Assembly: GCF_002799155.1 (NCBI RefSeq)
Contig: NZ_NERD01000002.1
Span: 62,001 to 126,000, forward strand
Direction: 5' to 3'
Length of the DNA: 64,000 bases
DNA from: Stenotrophomonas maltophilia
GTDB taxonomy: Bacteria > Pseudomonadota > Gammaproteobacteria > Xanthomonadales > Xanthomonadaceae
Under the pieces are notes generated by a model. That model saw only the letters and a program-made list of their open reading frames with translations, searched no databases and had not been told where the DNA came from. Made by a program: the position numbers and the translations under genes. This document shows positions 32,241 to 41,562 of the stretch, piece after piece. Positions within the stretch are counted from its first letter, which is position 1; every line of letters starts with the position of its first letter.

Positions 32241-32260
32241 GCCGGTTTGGATCCGGCTCA
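32238..32260. terminator. Palindrome spanning both convergent stop codons
   Basis: TGAGCCGG (32238-32245) and CCGGCTCA (32253-32260) around a 7-nt loop. The first TGA is the stop of the rightward operon, the last TCA the stop of the leftward one. No T-run follows, so termination strength is uncertain. Confidence 0.5.
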
Positions 32261-33964
32261 TGGAGTGTGCTGGCAGACCCGCACCAGGCGAATCCAGTAA
32301 CCCCGATCGGCATCGCTGCCACAGTTATCCGAACCCAAGGGCACATACTGATACTGGACGCGGCCGATCTTCATTACTTCGCTGAAGTGATAGACCGCCG
32401 AAAAACCAACGAACTGAGGTGCCTGAACAATCAGCGTACTGTCAGCGCGCCAGTGCTGGTTCACTACCGCGTCCACGTCGGCGGCAGATTCCACAGCAGC
32501 CTGGTGCGTATAGCGATGCACGCCCTGGCTGACAAGCCCGATATTGGCCACCAGCACCAGCATCCCGGCAATGGACAGGCAACGTGCCGGCAAGGATGGC
32601 GACCTCCAACTGCCAAGCAGTGCAAGTACCACCGCAATGTAAAGGAACGGTACGTAACGAGCCCACCAAGGTGCGGCGTGCACCAAGGTCAGCAGCATCA
32701 GGTATCCGATCAGCGCCAAGAGAAGACGAGTGGGCTGATCAGTGCGCTCGCGCGGCTTGATCGTGGCAACCAGGATGGCCAGTGCGGCGATGCAGAATGC
32801 CAGGGAGAACAGTGGTCCAAAACCAGCATAACGGGTGTCAGGAATGCCGGCGGCCTCGACCTCGCCAGGGCCTACCTCACCCGGCAGCTTCAGGCCTGGG
32901 TGCACAAAAGTGTTGGAGGTATGGGCGAACAGCGATCGCGCCAGCGTTACCGCACGATTTCCCTCGAGCATGCTGGGCTCGGCCTGATTCTCCATCACCT
33001 TGTTGTTGCCCGTGACCGGATAGGCGATGGGCAGGCCCGAGACGAGATGGTTCAGGTAGGGATGAGACAGAACGAACGCGCCCAGCAGCGCCCATCCGAG
33101 GACTTCTTTCCAGTTGGGCCTGCGCAGAAACAGGAAGGGGAGAGCCAACAGCGCCCCATAAAGAGCTCCGGTGAATTTCAGTCCAGCAAGAACGATCAGG
33201 CTGCCCCATGCGATGACGTTGCCGGTGGGTCCCCGCTGCTCATCCAGGCAAGCCAGCACGCATAGAGCAACCGCGGCATAGGTCGCGCCATCAACGTAGT
33301 TGGTCGCCGCCTGTGCCATCAGCGTAGGTGCGATCGCCAGCAGTATCGCTCCCACAACCGCCCGCCGACGCTGGCCCAGCACTGGCGTCAGTACGGAGAT
33401 CGCATACAGGAACAACGCGATGGCCAGTACCATGCCCAAGGCCTTGCCCGACTCCCACCCGAAGCCTGTGTCCATCAAAGCCGCGCCAAACAGCCAGGAC
33501 AGGTTGGGGTAGTGACTGACCCATTTGTTGTTGTCGTTGCCTTCCCAGATGCTGCCAGCGTAGTACGGTTCGTCCCGGGTCCGCGCCCAATCGATGAACT
33601 CCGGTGCGCTCCAAGGGTTCCAGCCCTCGTGCAATGCCACAGTGGCTGGCTTGTGATACATATTCCCATCCCAGGTGGCATCCTGGAATTGATTGCCCGT
33701 CCAGGCTGCGAGTGCCACCAAGGCCACAGCAAGCACCGCAGGCAGTGCCCAGTTCCGGATACCGGCCTGCTGCACGAGCAGGACTCCGACAGCGAAGGGC
33801 AGCACGATCCAGGCGTATGGCAGCCCCAGGTAGGTGCTGAGCGCCTTTCCCGTCACCATCAGTATTACCAGCACGATCAGCGCTGCGGCCACGCGGCGCG
33901 GCGCGGCACTCTGCAATGGCGCAACTACGGGGCGGCGCCCGGAGTCCATCAACATTTCTTTCAT
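32258..33964 (-). CDS. Polytopic membrane protein, GT-C glycosyltransferase-like
   Basis: A 568-residue membrane protein with about ten to twelve hydrophobic segments and a long first periplasmic loop holding acidic/aromatic residues (WDGNMYHKPATVALHEGWNPW, FIDWARTRDEPYY) as in GT-C enzymes, which use polyprenyl-phosphate sugars on the periplasmic side. There is no close family name. It is the last gene of the leftward operon, 8 bp after the epimerase gene. ATG 33964 was chosen; ATG 33955 is also possible. Its neighbours (UbiA-type transferase, epimerase, DMT protein) could make and flip its lipid-linked donor. Confidence 0.75.
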   Translation of the reverse strand: MKEMLMDSGRRPVVAPLQSAAPRRVAAALIVLVILMVTGKALSTYLGLPYAWIVLPFAVGVLLVQQAGIRNWALPAVLAVALVALAAWTGNQFQDATWDGNMYHKPATVALHEGWNPWSAPEFIDWARTRDEPYYAGSIWEGNDNNKWVSHYPNLSWLFGAALMDTGFGWESGKALGMVLAIALFLYAISVLTPVLGQRRRAVVGAILLAIAPTLMAQAATNYVDGATYAAVALCVLACLDEQRGPTGNVIAWGSLIVLAGLKFTGALYGALLALPFLFLRRPNWKEVLGWALLGAFVLSHPYLNHLVSGLPIAYPVTGNNKVMENQAEPSMLEGNRAVTLARSLFAHTSNTFVHPGLKLPGEVGPGEVEAAGIPDTRYAGFGPLFSLAFCIAALAILVATIKPRERTDQPTRLLLALIGYLMLLTLVHAAPWWARYVPFLYIAVVLALLGSWRSPSLPARCLSIAGMLVLVANIGLVSQGVHRYTHQAAVESAADVDAVVNQHWRADSTLIVQAPQFVGFSAVYHFSEVMKIGRVQYQYVPLGSDNCGSDADRGYWIRLVRVCQHTP

Positions 33965-33972
33965 TGGGCTAC

Positions 33973-34944
33973 TCAATGTTGCTGGCGGTAGTGCTCGTAG
34001 GCTGCGACAAGCATGTCCTCGTCGTTCCGGCTCGGGTGCCAGCCCAGAAGGCGCTCGGTAGGTGCAATGTCGACCACGTAATTGATGTCGGCAATCTGAT
34101 ACTGCTCCCGATGCAGCAGTGGTTTGCCCAGCTTTTCCAGCAACGACAGGGCCAACTTCAACGGCTTGGCCGGTACTGGCACTACAATCGAGCGCGAGCC
34201 GATGCGCTTGATCGTATTGCGCAGCAACTGGCGGACTGGCGGTGCATCGCCTGATCCCAAGCTCAGTGCGACGGCGGGGAATCCCTTCTCGACCGCAGCA
34301 AGAATTGCGCTGACGACATCCTCCACGGCGATCATCTGGTAGCGGTTCCGGCCGCTGCCGATGGTTGGCACGGGAAGGCCCAGGTCCATCAGCCGGAACA
34401 GCTTGATCAGGATGCCAAAGCGTCCGGGGCCCACAATCATGCGTGGACGCAGCACGGTAATCAGGTAGCCATCGGTCCGTGCCTGTTCGCACAGCTGTTC
34501 TGAAGCCGCCTTGCTGCGCCCATACGGACCCAACGGGTTGCGCCGGTGCGTTGGAGGTACAGGCAGCGATTCCGGCAGCCCGTACACCATATCCGTGCTG
34601 GTATAGATCAAGCGTGGCTGGCGCAGTTTGCGCATCCACTTCAGTACATTGGCTGTACCGGTAACGTTGACCTCGGCGAACCAGGCGTCCTGCTCTTTTG
34701 CCGGCACGGCGTTATGGAATTGCCTTGCCGCAAGATGGTGGACGACATCACCTTCATCCAATGGCACGCGCGATAGCGCCGCAGTATCCAGGATATCCAG
34801 TTGGTGGTGGACGACCCTCCCTGAAAATTCTGCAGGGAGAGGCAGCAGGTCAACGGTGTGGACTTGCTGGCCCTGTGCAAGGAGGGTCCGGACGAGATGC
34901 GATCCGGTGAAACCTGATCCACCAATGACAATATGCTTGCTCAC
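33973..34944 (-). CDS. NAD-dependent epimerase/dehydratase (extended SDR)
   Basis: A 323-residue extended short-chain dehydrogenase. The nucleotide-binding motif GGSGFTGSH lies at 8-16, STDMVYG gives the catalytic Ser/Thr, and YGRSK gives the YxxxK pair; RPRMIVGPGRFG is conserved. It acts on a sugar nucleotide or on a polyprenyl-phosphate sugar. The substrate cannot be read from sequence, but its place between the small DMT and GT-C genes, and downstream of the UbiA-like gene, favours the lipid-linked sugar pathway (inference). GC content is visibly lower than in housekeeping genes. Confidence 0.88.
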   Translation of the reverse strand: MSKHIVIGGSGFTGSHLVRTLLAQGQQVHTVDLLPLPAEFSGRVVHHQLDILDTAALSRVPLDEGDVVHHLAARQFHNAVPAKEQDAWFAEVNVTGTANVLKWMRKLRQPRLIYTSTDMVYGLPESLPVPPTHRRNPLGPYGRSKAASEQLCEQARTDGYLITVLRPRMIVGPGRFGILIKLFRLMDLGLPVPTIGSGRNRYQMIAVEDVVSAILAAVEKGFPAVALSLGSGDAPPVRQLLRNTIKRIGSRSIVVPVPAKPLKLALSLLEKLGKPLLHREQYQIADINYVVDIAPTERLLGWHPSRNDEDMLVAAYEHYRQQH

Positions 34945-34947
34945 GGC

Positions 34948-35355
34948 TCAGCCCCCACGCGCGACGAGAACGACGCCAGCACAGATCAGCGCGATTCCAG
35001 CCAGCTTCATTACGCTGACCGGTTCACGGAAGAACAGATATGCAGCACCAACGACGATTACGTATCCCACGCTCAGGAAGGGATACGCGAAACTCACCTG
35101 GACTTTGGAGAGGACGTACATCCAGAGCACGATGCTGATCGCATAGCACGACAGTCCGCTGAACACCCATGGATTGAAGACGATGCGGAGGGCGCCCTGT
35201 GCGAGTTCAAGCACGCCCTGGTTGGTCACCAGCGAAACATTCGGCATGCCTTTGCGAAGGAAAAGCTGCGCGCTCGCATTGAGGGCTACGGAGAACAGAA
35301 TGAGTGGGATGAATTTGAGATACATGCGATCAACTTTGGAATGGTGAGGAGGCAT
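34948..35355 (-). CDS. Small DMT-superfamily membrane protein (ArnE/EamA-like)
   Basis: A 135-residue protein with four hydrophobic helices in the layout of SMR/ArnE-type half transporters (LILFSVALNASAQLFLRKG, YAISIVLWMYVLSKVQVSFAYPFLSVGYV, LAGIALICAGVVLV). ArnE/ArnF-type proteins flip undecaprenyl-phosphate-aminoarabinose. The setting next to a UbiA-type transferase and a GT-C protein fits flipping of a polyprenyl-phosphate sugar (inference). The ATG overlaps the stop of the upstream gene (TAATG), which indicates coupling; an internal ATG at 35325 is an alternative start. Confidence 0.82.
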   Translation of the reverse strand: MPPHHSKVDRMYLKFIPLILFSVALNASAQLFLRKGMPNVSLVTNQGVLELAQGALRIVFNPWVFSGLSCYAISIVLWMYVLSKVQVSFAYPFLSVGYVIVVGAAYLFFREPVSVMKLAGIALICAGVVLVARGG

Positions 35356-36818
35356 TACCAGTGGCGTGTCGCCGCCATTACGATGACCAGCCCGACGAGG
35401 CCGACGCCCTGGCTGACGCGGTCGCGCGCTGCGAAAACGATGGGATCATCATGCATGTCGCCCCGGTGGGCGACAAACCAGGCACGGCTGATCCAGTACA
35501 GCAGCACAGGACAGAGCAGCCAGAGCACTTGGGGTGTGGCGTAGAGCCTGAGGCTGTCAGGGCTGTTGATGTAGAGGGCGAAGACCAGAACGCCGATGTA
35601 GCCCGCAGCTGTTCCGAATGACTGCACCAGCGGCAGATCGGCCACGGAGTATCCGCGCCCCGAGGCTTTCTGTTTCCCCTGCGTTGCAGCTGCAGTTAGT
35701 TCGGTATAGCGCTTGAGAAGGGCAAGACTGAGGAAAATGAACATCGAGAACGCCAGCAGCCAGAATGACCGTGGCGAATCGATTGCAAAAGCGCCGCCGA
35801 TTATCCGTACGGTGTAAAGCGCCGCCAACACCACCACATCGATCATCACGATGCGCTTGAGCGTGAACGAATAGGCCAGGGTCGTGATGAAGTAGATCAG
35901 CAGGACAAGCGCGAACGCAGGACTTGTCCACAGGGCCAGGGCGAAACCAGCCAGTGTCAACAGGGGGGTGGCGACCACGCCATGAAACAGGGGCAAGGTC
36001 CCGGCCGCGAATGGTCGCTTCCGCTTCCGTGGATGCTGCCGGTCCGGTGCCAGATCCAGCAGGTCGTTCAGCAGGTAAACGCCGGATGCGCACAGGCCGA
36101 ATGCAAGGAAGGCGAGCGCCGCGTTTACTACGGCTTCTGGCTCGAACAGGCGGTGCGCGGTAAGCAGTGGGACCAGTACCAGAAGGTTCTTCAGCCACTG
36201 GTACAGCCGCAGGGCCTTGATCCAGGTGCGGAGTCCTCCGGGCTGTCCAGGCAGGTGATCGATCAACCGGGTTTGCGCGCTGGCTCGGTTTGCCAGCGAT
36301 TCGGAGGCGTTGACGACGATGGCACCTGCGGCGTGCTTCCAGACCGGCAGGTCAACGCGGTGGTTGCCAAGGTAGTCGAAACCCCGTTCCCCATAGCGCT
36401 CGACGAGGGCCTCAGCCTTGGCGTGCCCGGCCAGATTGCGGGCACCATCGCTGGCGATGACCTCGTCAAAAACACCGAGATGATCGGCGATCGGCTGGAC
36501 CAGCAGCCGGTCCGAGGCGGTGCACAGGACACGCGGACGCTGCGGTGTCCCGCGCAGCAATGCCACGACACGCTCATCGTATGGCAGCGTTTCAACCTCC
36601 AAGGTCACCCGGGAAGCGAGCTGGCGCTTCACGTAGGCCTTGCCGCGCAGCAGCCAGAACGGTACCAGCAAAGCGAACAGCGGGTTGCGCGCCAGCAGGG
36701 CCAACAGTGATTCGTACAGCAGGTCGCTACGCAGCAGCGTCCCGTCCAGATCGACGCACAGGGCTGCTCCCGGCGTCAACTCCCCGGATCCGGCCGGTAC
36801 ATCATTGTGATGCGACAT
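35355..36818 (-). CDS. HAD-like / UbiA prenyltransferase fusion (polyprenyl-phosphate phosphoribosyltransferase-like)
   Basis: A 487-residue protein. The N-terminal HAD domain (about 18-190) has DLDGTLL at 23-29, TAS at 100-102 and a motif IV that reads GNHRVD, so one metal-binding Asp is Asn. The membrane UbiA domain (about 195-487) has the polyprenyl/Mg motif NDLLDLAPDRQHP (N251, D252, D256) and YSFTLKRIVMIDV. Fusions of this kind are related to decaprenyl-phosphate 5-phosphoribose synthase (first step of lipid-linked arabinofuranose). The natural reading is synthesis of a polyprenyl-phosphate pentose phosphate followed by dephosphorylation. DprE1 is not present in the window. Confidence 0.85.
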   Translation of the reverse strand: MSHHNDVPAGSGELTPGAALCVDLDGTLLRSDLLYESLLALLARNPLFALLVPFWLLRGKAYVKRQLASRVTLEVETLPYDERVVALLRGTPQRPRVLCTASDRLLVQPIADHLGVFDEVIASDGARNLAGHAKAEALVERYGERGFDYLGNHRVDLPVWKHAAGAIVVNASESLANRASAQTRLIDHLPGQPGGLRTWIKALRLYQWLKNLLVLVPLLTAHRLFEPEAVVNAALAFLAFGLCASGVYLLNDLLDLAPDRQHPRKRKRPFAAGTLPLFHGVVATPLLTLAGFALALWTSPAFALVLLIYFITTLAYSFTLKRIVMIDVVVLAALYTVRIIGGAFAIDSPRSFWLLAFSMFIFLSLALLKRYTELTAAATQGKQKASGRGYSVADLPLVQSFGTAAGYIGVLVFALYINSPDSLRLYATPQVLWLLCPVLLYWISRAWFVAHRGDMHDDPIVFAARDRVSQGVGLVGLVIVMAATRHW

Positions 36819-36867
36819 GTGCCGCAGTTCCCCTCATCCAATAGTGCGGGGAGTATACGAGGGGGCG

Positions 36868-39549
36868 TTACATTGCGACAGATTCAGGTACCACCCCGGG
36901 GGCGTGAAGGCAGTGCGTCCCAGGACAGGCTGGAGCAGCCGGCTGAGCCGTCACAGCAGGGGCCAATCGCAGTTGGTGCAGGGTAATGAGCTCGCAGCCC
37001 GCCGTAGCGCAGGTCGTTTGTCCAGGCACCAGCGTCAAGGTGAGCTGCCCGCCAGCCTCGCTGGACAGGCGTGCCAGGTCGATGGCGTATTCACGCGTCC
37101 CTGCCTCGATCTGAAGCAAGCCGAGCGGGGCGTCATTGGCCAGCACCGTGATCTCGCGAGGTGACTGCGCTGACAGTGAAAGGACTGCCTCCAGCCGGGC
37201 GGGTTCGGATGGCAGGCGCAGGCGGAGCGAGGCGGCCGCAGCCCGAACGCTGCGCCCTTGGGGAGATGGACCGTGCCAGCCACAGGAAATGAAACGATTG
37301 CTGGCATCGGTGCTGAAATCCACCGACGATCCTACGGGGAGCGCCTCGTAGGCAGGCAACAAGGTATAGCCATCCAGTCGCACCGCAGCCTCTGGCGACA
37401 CCCCGACACGTACTTCAGCCAGAGGCAGGTCATCAGGGAATACATATCTGGCTTCCAGCATCGTCCCGTCAAGTTCATCGGCTGTGTCCAGCAGCGCATG
37501 GCGATCGTAGGTCTGTGCCCCGTAACTGGCGACGATGTCTGCCCAGGCACCGTTGGCGGGGTGGGCCACGCCCTTCAGGCTGAGGGTATAGTTGCCCGCG
37601 CACAGATCCTGGTAGGCACCATAGGCCAAGGTCCCTTCGGCACCCTGCGAGAACAGCTTTCCATCCATCGCCTCTCCGACGATCGTATTGCTCGCATCGA
37701 AGTGGTTGCGGATGATGAAATCGTTGCGCAGCTGAGATGCCGGGGGGGCTTCGCGTGCAGCCTGCAGCAGTTCCGGCACCAACGCGCCGGCCTTGAGCGA
37801 TTGTTGTGATACCACGCGAGCCGTTCCATCAGCACTCCCCCACAGGCACCACTCATCGGCGGGCTGTCGTTCGTCGAACGCAAAGCAGCGATCAATATAG
37901 AGGACCTGCTGGGAATCACCTCCGGCCAGAAGGTGGCCAGAGCGGATGCCATTCGTGCCCAGCTGGGCAATTCGGCCGCGGTCATCGGCAGCGATGGCCA
38001 AGGGCGGAGTCAGGGTCTGCTTACCCAACTGGATGACGCCATCCACCAACTGCAGATGATCGTCGATCCGGCCCAGTTCCCATAGTGTGCTGGAATAGGC
38101 CATGAAACCTGGTAAGTGGTCCTGGCTGGCATCTGGTTCCCGACCGGGGCGGACACTCAATGAAGTGCCTGCGCCTTTCACTGAAAGCTGTGAGCGGCCA
38201 AATCCGAGTGCCACTCCGCCTTGCAGGGCATCAAGCAGAGAGGCCCCCGTATCGAGGGTGGTTGCGGGTCGATCAACCTGCCTCGCGCGCAGGCCGCTGC
38301 CGAACATGAGGAGAAGGTTGCTGCGATCAGCATCGCGCAGCAGGTCGGCAACGTCGTTGGGCAGAGCCAGATGGTCCGATGCAACAACAATGATTGTATT
38401 GCGAGCGTAGGGACTGGTGCGGATGCGACGTACGAAATCAGCAACCAGTCGGTCCGAGCAATGGATTGCGTCGAGCATCGGCCTGCGCTGGCCAAGTCCT
38501 TCATAGGCTACATCGAGGCAGGCATGGGGGATGTGTCCGCTTGGATGATGTGTATCCAGAGTCAGGCCGACGAGCGCGAAAGGCGTGGTCCGCTGCGAGA
38601 GCGCAGCGAAGCGGTCCCAGAGCGCATCCAACAGGACATCATCGTGGACGCCCCATGGCGAGAAGCGGTTGTCGCCCAGCTTCAGGTTCTTGAAATAGGA
38701 GCGATCGCGTACCGTGCCGAAGCCGTGGCTGGCGAGGAACTGTCCCTTTCCAGCGAAATCAGAAGCGGCGCCTCCGATGAACTCGACGTCGTATCCGCGC
38801 TCGCGCAGGTGATCGGTCAGGCAGTACGCGCCAGGCAGGAAGCGGCCGATGCTTGCATAGCCATTGGCATCCTGGCTGAGGGAAAGGGGGACGCCGCACA
38901 GAGAACTGACCATGCCGGCAATCGTCCACGTGCCGCCTTCACGCGAGTCCACGTGCAGGAAATCCACGGCCTCGCTGCGCAGCTTGTTCAACTCTGGCGT
39001 CAGTCCGGGGAATCGCGACTCATCGAGATAGGTACGCTCGAAGCTTTCGGCGTAGAGAATCACCACGTTGCGGTGATTCCCGAGCGGGCCGTCGGGCCGT
39101 ACGTACTGGTCCCCTTGTGCCGGTGCAAGACGCGCCTGCCGATCCTGGCGTACCAGTGTCGCGACGTCGTAGACGATCGGATTGAAAACCAGCGTCGCCA
39201 GCAGAGAAGCCGTGAACATAGGACCGGCGGGTGCCCACCTTCGTGCCGAATGCAGGCGGGGCATGAAAGCGAGGAGCAGGCACGCCACCAGTGCTGCCGA
39301 AAGCAGAACGATGGGTAAGCTGAAATCAGCGGCTCCTGCGCCGCGCATGCCTGCGCGCAGATGATAGATCACGGCGTAATCGATGCCGTTGCCACTGAGT
39401 GCATCAATGAAAAGCCAGATCGCCAGCAGTGCTCCGCAGAGCGCAGTGACCAGCAGCTTCCATCGCTGTCCATGTGTGCAACGTCGCGCAAGCAACGCGA
39501 GCATTCCGATCCATGCCGCAAAAAGCAGGCATTTCATCGCCATCTGCAT
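36868..39549 (-). CDS. opgB: OpgB-like phosphoglycerol transferase (sulfatase superfamily)
   Basis: An 893-residue inner membrane enzyme, longer than E. coli OpgB (763). Three or four N-terminal hydrophobic segments (to about residue 130) anchor a periplasmic alkaline-phosphatase-fold domain with metal residue E168 (YAESFERTY), nucleophile-type T209 ([10 protein letters not shown]), DTHHPSG and SDHLALPND. The C-terminal part (about 570-880) looks like beta-sandwich binding modules. OpgB transfers phosphoglycerol from phosphatidylglycerol to periplasmic glucans. The placement as first gene of an LPS-region operon suggests another glycan may be the acceptor here (inference). GGAGG before ATG 39549 fixes the start. 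Confidence 0.85.
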   Translation of the reverse strand: MQMAMKCLLFAAWIGMLALLARRCTHGQRWKLLVTALCGALLAIWLFIDALSGNGIDYAVIYHLRAGMRGAGAADFSLPIVLLSAALVACLLLAFMPRLHSARRWAPAGPMFTASLLATLVFNPIVYDVATLVRQDRQARLAPAQGDQYVRPDGPLGNHRNVVILYAESFERTYLDESRFPGLTPELNKLRSEAVDFLHVDSREGGTWTIAGMVSSLCGVPLSLSQDANGYASIGRFLPGAYCLTDHLRERGYDVEFIGGAASDFAGKGQFLASHGFGTVRDRSYFKNLKLGDNRFSPWGVHDDVLLDALWDRFAALSQRTTPFALVGLTLDTHHPSGHIPHACLDVAYEGLGQRRPMLDAIHCSDRLVADFVRRIRTSPYARNTIIVVASDHLALPNDVADLLRDADRSNLLLMFGSGLRARQVDRPATTLDTGASLLDALQGGVALGFGRSQLSVKGAGTSLSVRPGREPDASQDHLPGFMAYSSTLWELGRIDDHLQLVDGVIQLGKQTLTPPLAIAADDRGRIAQLGTNGIRSGHLLAGGDSQQVLYIDRCFAFDERQPADEWCLWGSADGTARVVSQQSLKAGALVPELLQAAREAPPASQLRNDFIIRNHFDASNTIVGEAMDGKLFSQGAEGTLAYGAYQDLCAGNYTLSLKGVAHPANGAWADIVASYGAQTYDRHALLDTADELDGTMLEARYVFPDDLPLAEVRVGVSPEAAVRLDGYTLLPAYEALPVGSSVDFSTDASNRFISCGWHGPSPQGRSVRAAAASLRLRLPSEPARLEAVLSLSAQSPREITVLANDAPLGLLQIEAGTREYAIDLARLSSEAGGQLTLTLVPGQTTCATAGCELITLHQLRLAPAVTAQPAAPACPGTHCLHAPGVVPESVAM

Positions 39550-39696
39550 TCTCTCCCTCCGGTTGGAGCGATGGGAGGGGGAATGCTACAGAATCAAGAC
39601 AGCACAAAAGGCGTGTTGCAATACGCCGACACATTTTGACGAGTGGCAGGGTGAGCAATGTCTGCCCACCCTGCGGGTTGCTATGCAGGTTTCGAC

Positions 39697-40635
39697 TTAC
39701 AGCGCCTTTTCCAGCTCCGGCAGGATCGCAAACAGATCCCCCACCAGACCGATATCGGCAATCTCGAAGATCGGCGAATCCGCATCCTTGTTGATCGCCA
39801 CGATCGTGCCGGCGTCCTTGATGCCGGTCAGATGCTGGATCGCGCCGCTGATGCCCACCGCCACGTACAGTTCCGGCGCGATGATCTTGCCGGTCTGGCC
39901 GACCTGCAGGTCGCTGGGCACGTAGCCGGCGTCGACTGCGGCACGCGAGGCGCCGACGGCGGCACCGAGCTTGTCGGCCAGCTGGAAGATGACCTTGAAG
40001 TTCTCTTCCGAACCGACACCACGGCCACCGGAGACCACGCGCTTGGCGCTCTGCAGATCAGGGCGGTCGCTGGCACCGGCGGCCAGGCCGATGAAGCGGG
40101 TGTGGGTGGGCAGGGCGGCGTCGACGCTGGCCGCTTCGATGGCGGCGCTGCCGCCCTGGGCCGCTTCCGGCCACGAGGCGGCACGCACGGTGGCGACCAC
40201 GATCTGGTCGGCCGGGGCTTCCACGGTGATGATCGCGTTGCCGGCGTAGATCGGGCGCTTGAAGGTGTGGCTGCCCTCAATGCTCATCAGGTCGGAGACC
40301 TGGTTGACGCCGAGCAGGGCGGCCACGCACGGCATCAGGTCCTTGCCGAAGGTGGTCGACGGGCCGAACACGTGGGTGTAGCCCTTGGCCAGCTGCGCGA
40401 TCTGCGGCGCCAGCACCTGGGCGATGGCCTGCGCGTTGGCGGCGTTGGCCACGGTCAGGACCTTGGCGACGCCGCTGATCTTCGCTGCCTCGGCGGCGAC
40501 GGCAGCCGGATCGGCGGCCAGCACCAGCACGTCGATGCTGGCACCGCTGATGGCGGAAGCAGCGCTGACGGTCTTGGCGGTCGCAGCGTTGAGCTTGCCG
40601 TCGTGGTGCTCGGCGATGACGAGAATCTTGCTCAT
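39697..40635 (-). CDS. etfA: Electron transfer flavoprotein alpha subunit
   Basis: A 312-residue FAD-binding subunit. The C-terminal FAD domain (about 190-312) shows [48 protein letters not shown] and the final [19 protein letters not shown]. With EtfB it passes electrons from acyl-CoA dehydrogenases to ubiquinone. Its start overlaps the etfB stop (TAATG). It is the right border of the variable LPS locus in Xanthomonadaceae. A weak inverted repeat (CAGGGTG/CACCCTG) lies after its stop, near 39645-39680. Confidence 0.95.
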   Translation of the reverse strand: MSKILVIAEHHDGKLNAATAKTVSAASAISGASIDVLVLAADPAAVAAEAAKISGVAKVLTVANAANAQAIAQVLAPQIAQLAKGYTHVFGPSTTFGKDLMPCVAALLGVNQVSDLMSIEGSHTFKRPIYAGNAIITVEAPADQIVVATVRAASWPEAAQGGSAAIEAASVDAALPTHTRFIGLAAGASDRPDLQSAKRVVSGGRGVGSEENFKVIFQLADKLGAAVGASRAAVDAGYVPSDLQVGQTGKIIAPELYVAVGISGAIQHLTGIKDAGTIVAINKDADSPIFEIADIGLVGDLFAILPELEKAL

Positions 40636-41381
40636 TACAGCAACCCCTTCTGCTTGAGTGCGGCAACCAGTTCGGCCGCGTCCTTGACCATCACACCCTT
40701 GCTGCGCTTGGACGGCGCGGCGTACTGGGTGGTCTTGAAGGTATCGGCGGCTTCAACGCCGAGGTCGGCCAGCTGCAGGGTCTCCAAGGGCTTGGCCTTG
40801 GCCTTCATGATGTCCGGCAGCTTGATGAAGCGCGGCTCGTTCAGGCGCAGGTCGGTGGTGACCACCGCTGGCAGATCGACTTCCAGCGTTTCCAGGCCGG
40901 CGTCGACTTCGCGGGTCACCGTCGCCTTGCCGTCGGCAATGTCCAGCTTGCTGGCGAAGGTCGCCTGCGGGCGGCCCCACAGCGTGGCCAGCATCTGGCC
41001 GGTCTGGTTGGCGTCGTCGTCGATGGCCTGCTTGCCCAGGATCACCAGGTCCGGCTGTTCCTTCTCGATCAGCTTGAGCAGGGTGCGTGCGGCGGTCAGC
41101 GGCTGGATGGCCTGGTCGGTGACCACATGGACGGCGCGGTTGGCGCCCATGGCCAGGCCGTTGCGCAGGTGCGCCTGGGCATCGGCCGGAGCAATGGTGG
41201 CGACCACGACTTCGCTGGCGATGCCCTTGTCGCGCAGGCGCAGGGCTTCTTCCAGGGCGATTTCATCGAAGGGATTGGGGGACAGCTTGACGCCGTCGGT
41301 GACCACGCCGGAACCGTCCGGCTTGACCTGAATGCGGACGTTGTAGTCCACCACGCGCTTGTACGCGACGAGGATTTTCAT
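40635..41381 (-). CDS. etfB: Electron transfer flavoprotein beta subunit
   Basis: A 248-residue partner of EtfA with AMP-binding fold. MKILVAYKRVVDYNVRI, NPFDEIALEEALRL, GKQAIDDDANQTGQMLA and the recognition-loop region VTREVDAGLETLEVDLPAVVTTDLRLNEPR are diagnostic (shown here in parts). It is the first gene of the etfBA operon and has its own upstream region (41382-41562). Confidence 0.95.
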   Translation of the reverse strand: MKILVAYKRVVDYNVRIQVKPDGSGVVTDGVKLSPNPFDEIALEEALRLRDKGIASEVVVATIAPADAQAHLRNGLAMGANRAVHVVTDQAIQPLTAARTLLKLIEKEQPDLVILGKQAIDDDANQTGQMLATLWGRPQATFASKLDIADGKATVTREVDAGLETLEVDLPAVVTTDLRLNEPRFIKLPDIMKAKAKPLETLQLADLGVEAADTFKTTQYAAPSKRSKGVMVKDAAELVAALKQKGLL

Positions 41382-41562
41382 CTGGTACGGGGTCCTTCAA
41401 TAACGGGGAGAACGTCCGGTCCTCGCACAGCAACCGGTTCGGGGGTGGGACCCCGATTCTAACTGGCCTTTGTCGACCATGCGAATGCGTATGGTGAAAC
41501 GGCGTCCTGTATCCAAGTCGCCTGAGTGGCTACTCTAGCGGCCGGTTCCGTTGCCCCGCCAC

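Noticed and set aside
33965..34639. Extension of the GT-C-like membrane protein frame to 793 codons
   Set aside because: The upstream part lies out of frame inside the epimerase gene, is Arg/Pro-rich and has no membrane segment.
38221..39318. Plus-strand frame of 365 codons opposite the OpgB-like gene
   Set aside because: The minus-strand protein has full OpgB motifs; the antisense frame has none and lacks a ribosome binding site.
39658..41331. Plus-strand frame of 557 codons across etfA and etfB
   Set aside because: It covers two certain genes on the other strand and has low-complexity composition.
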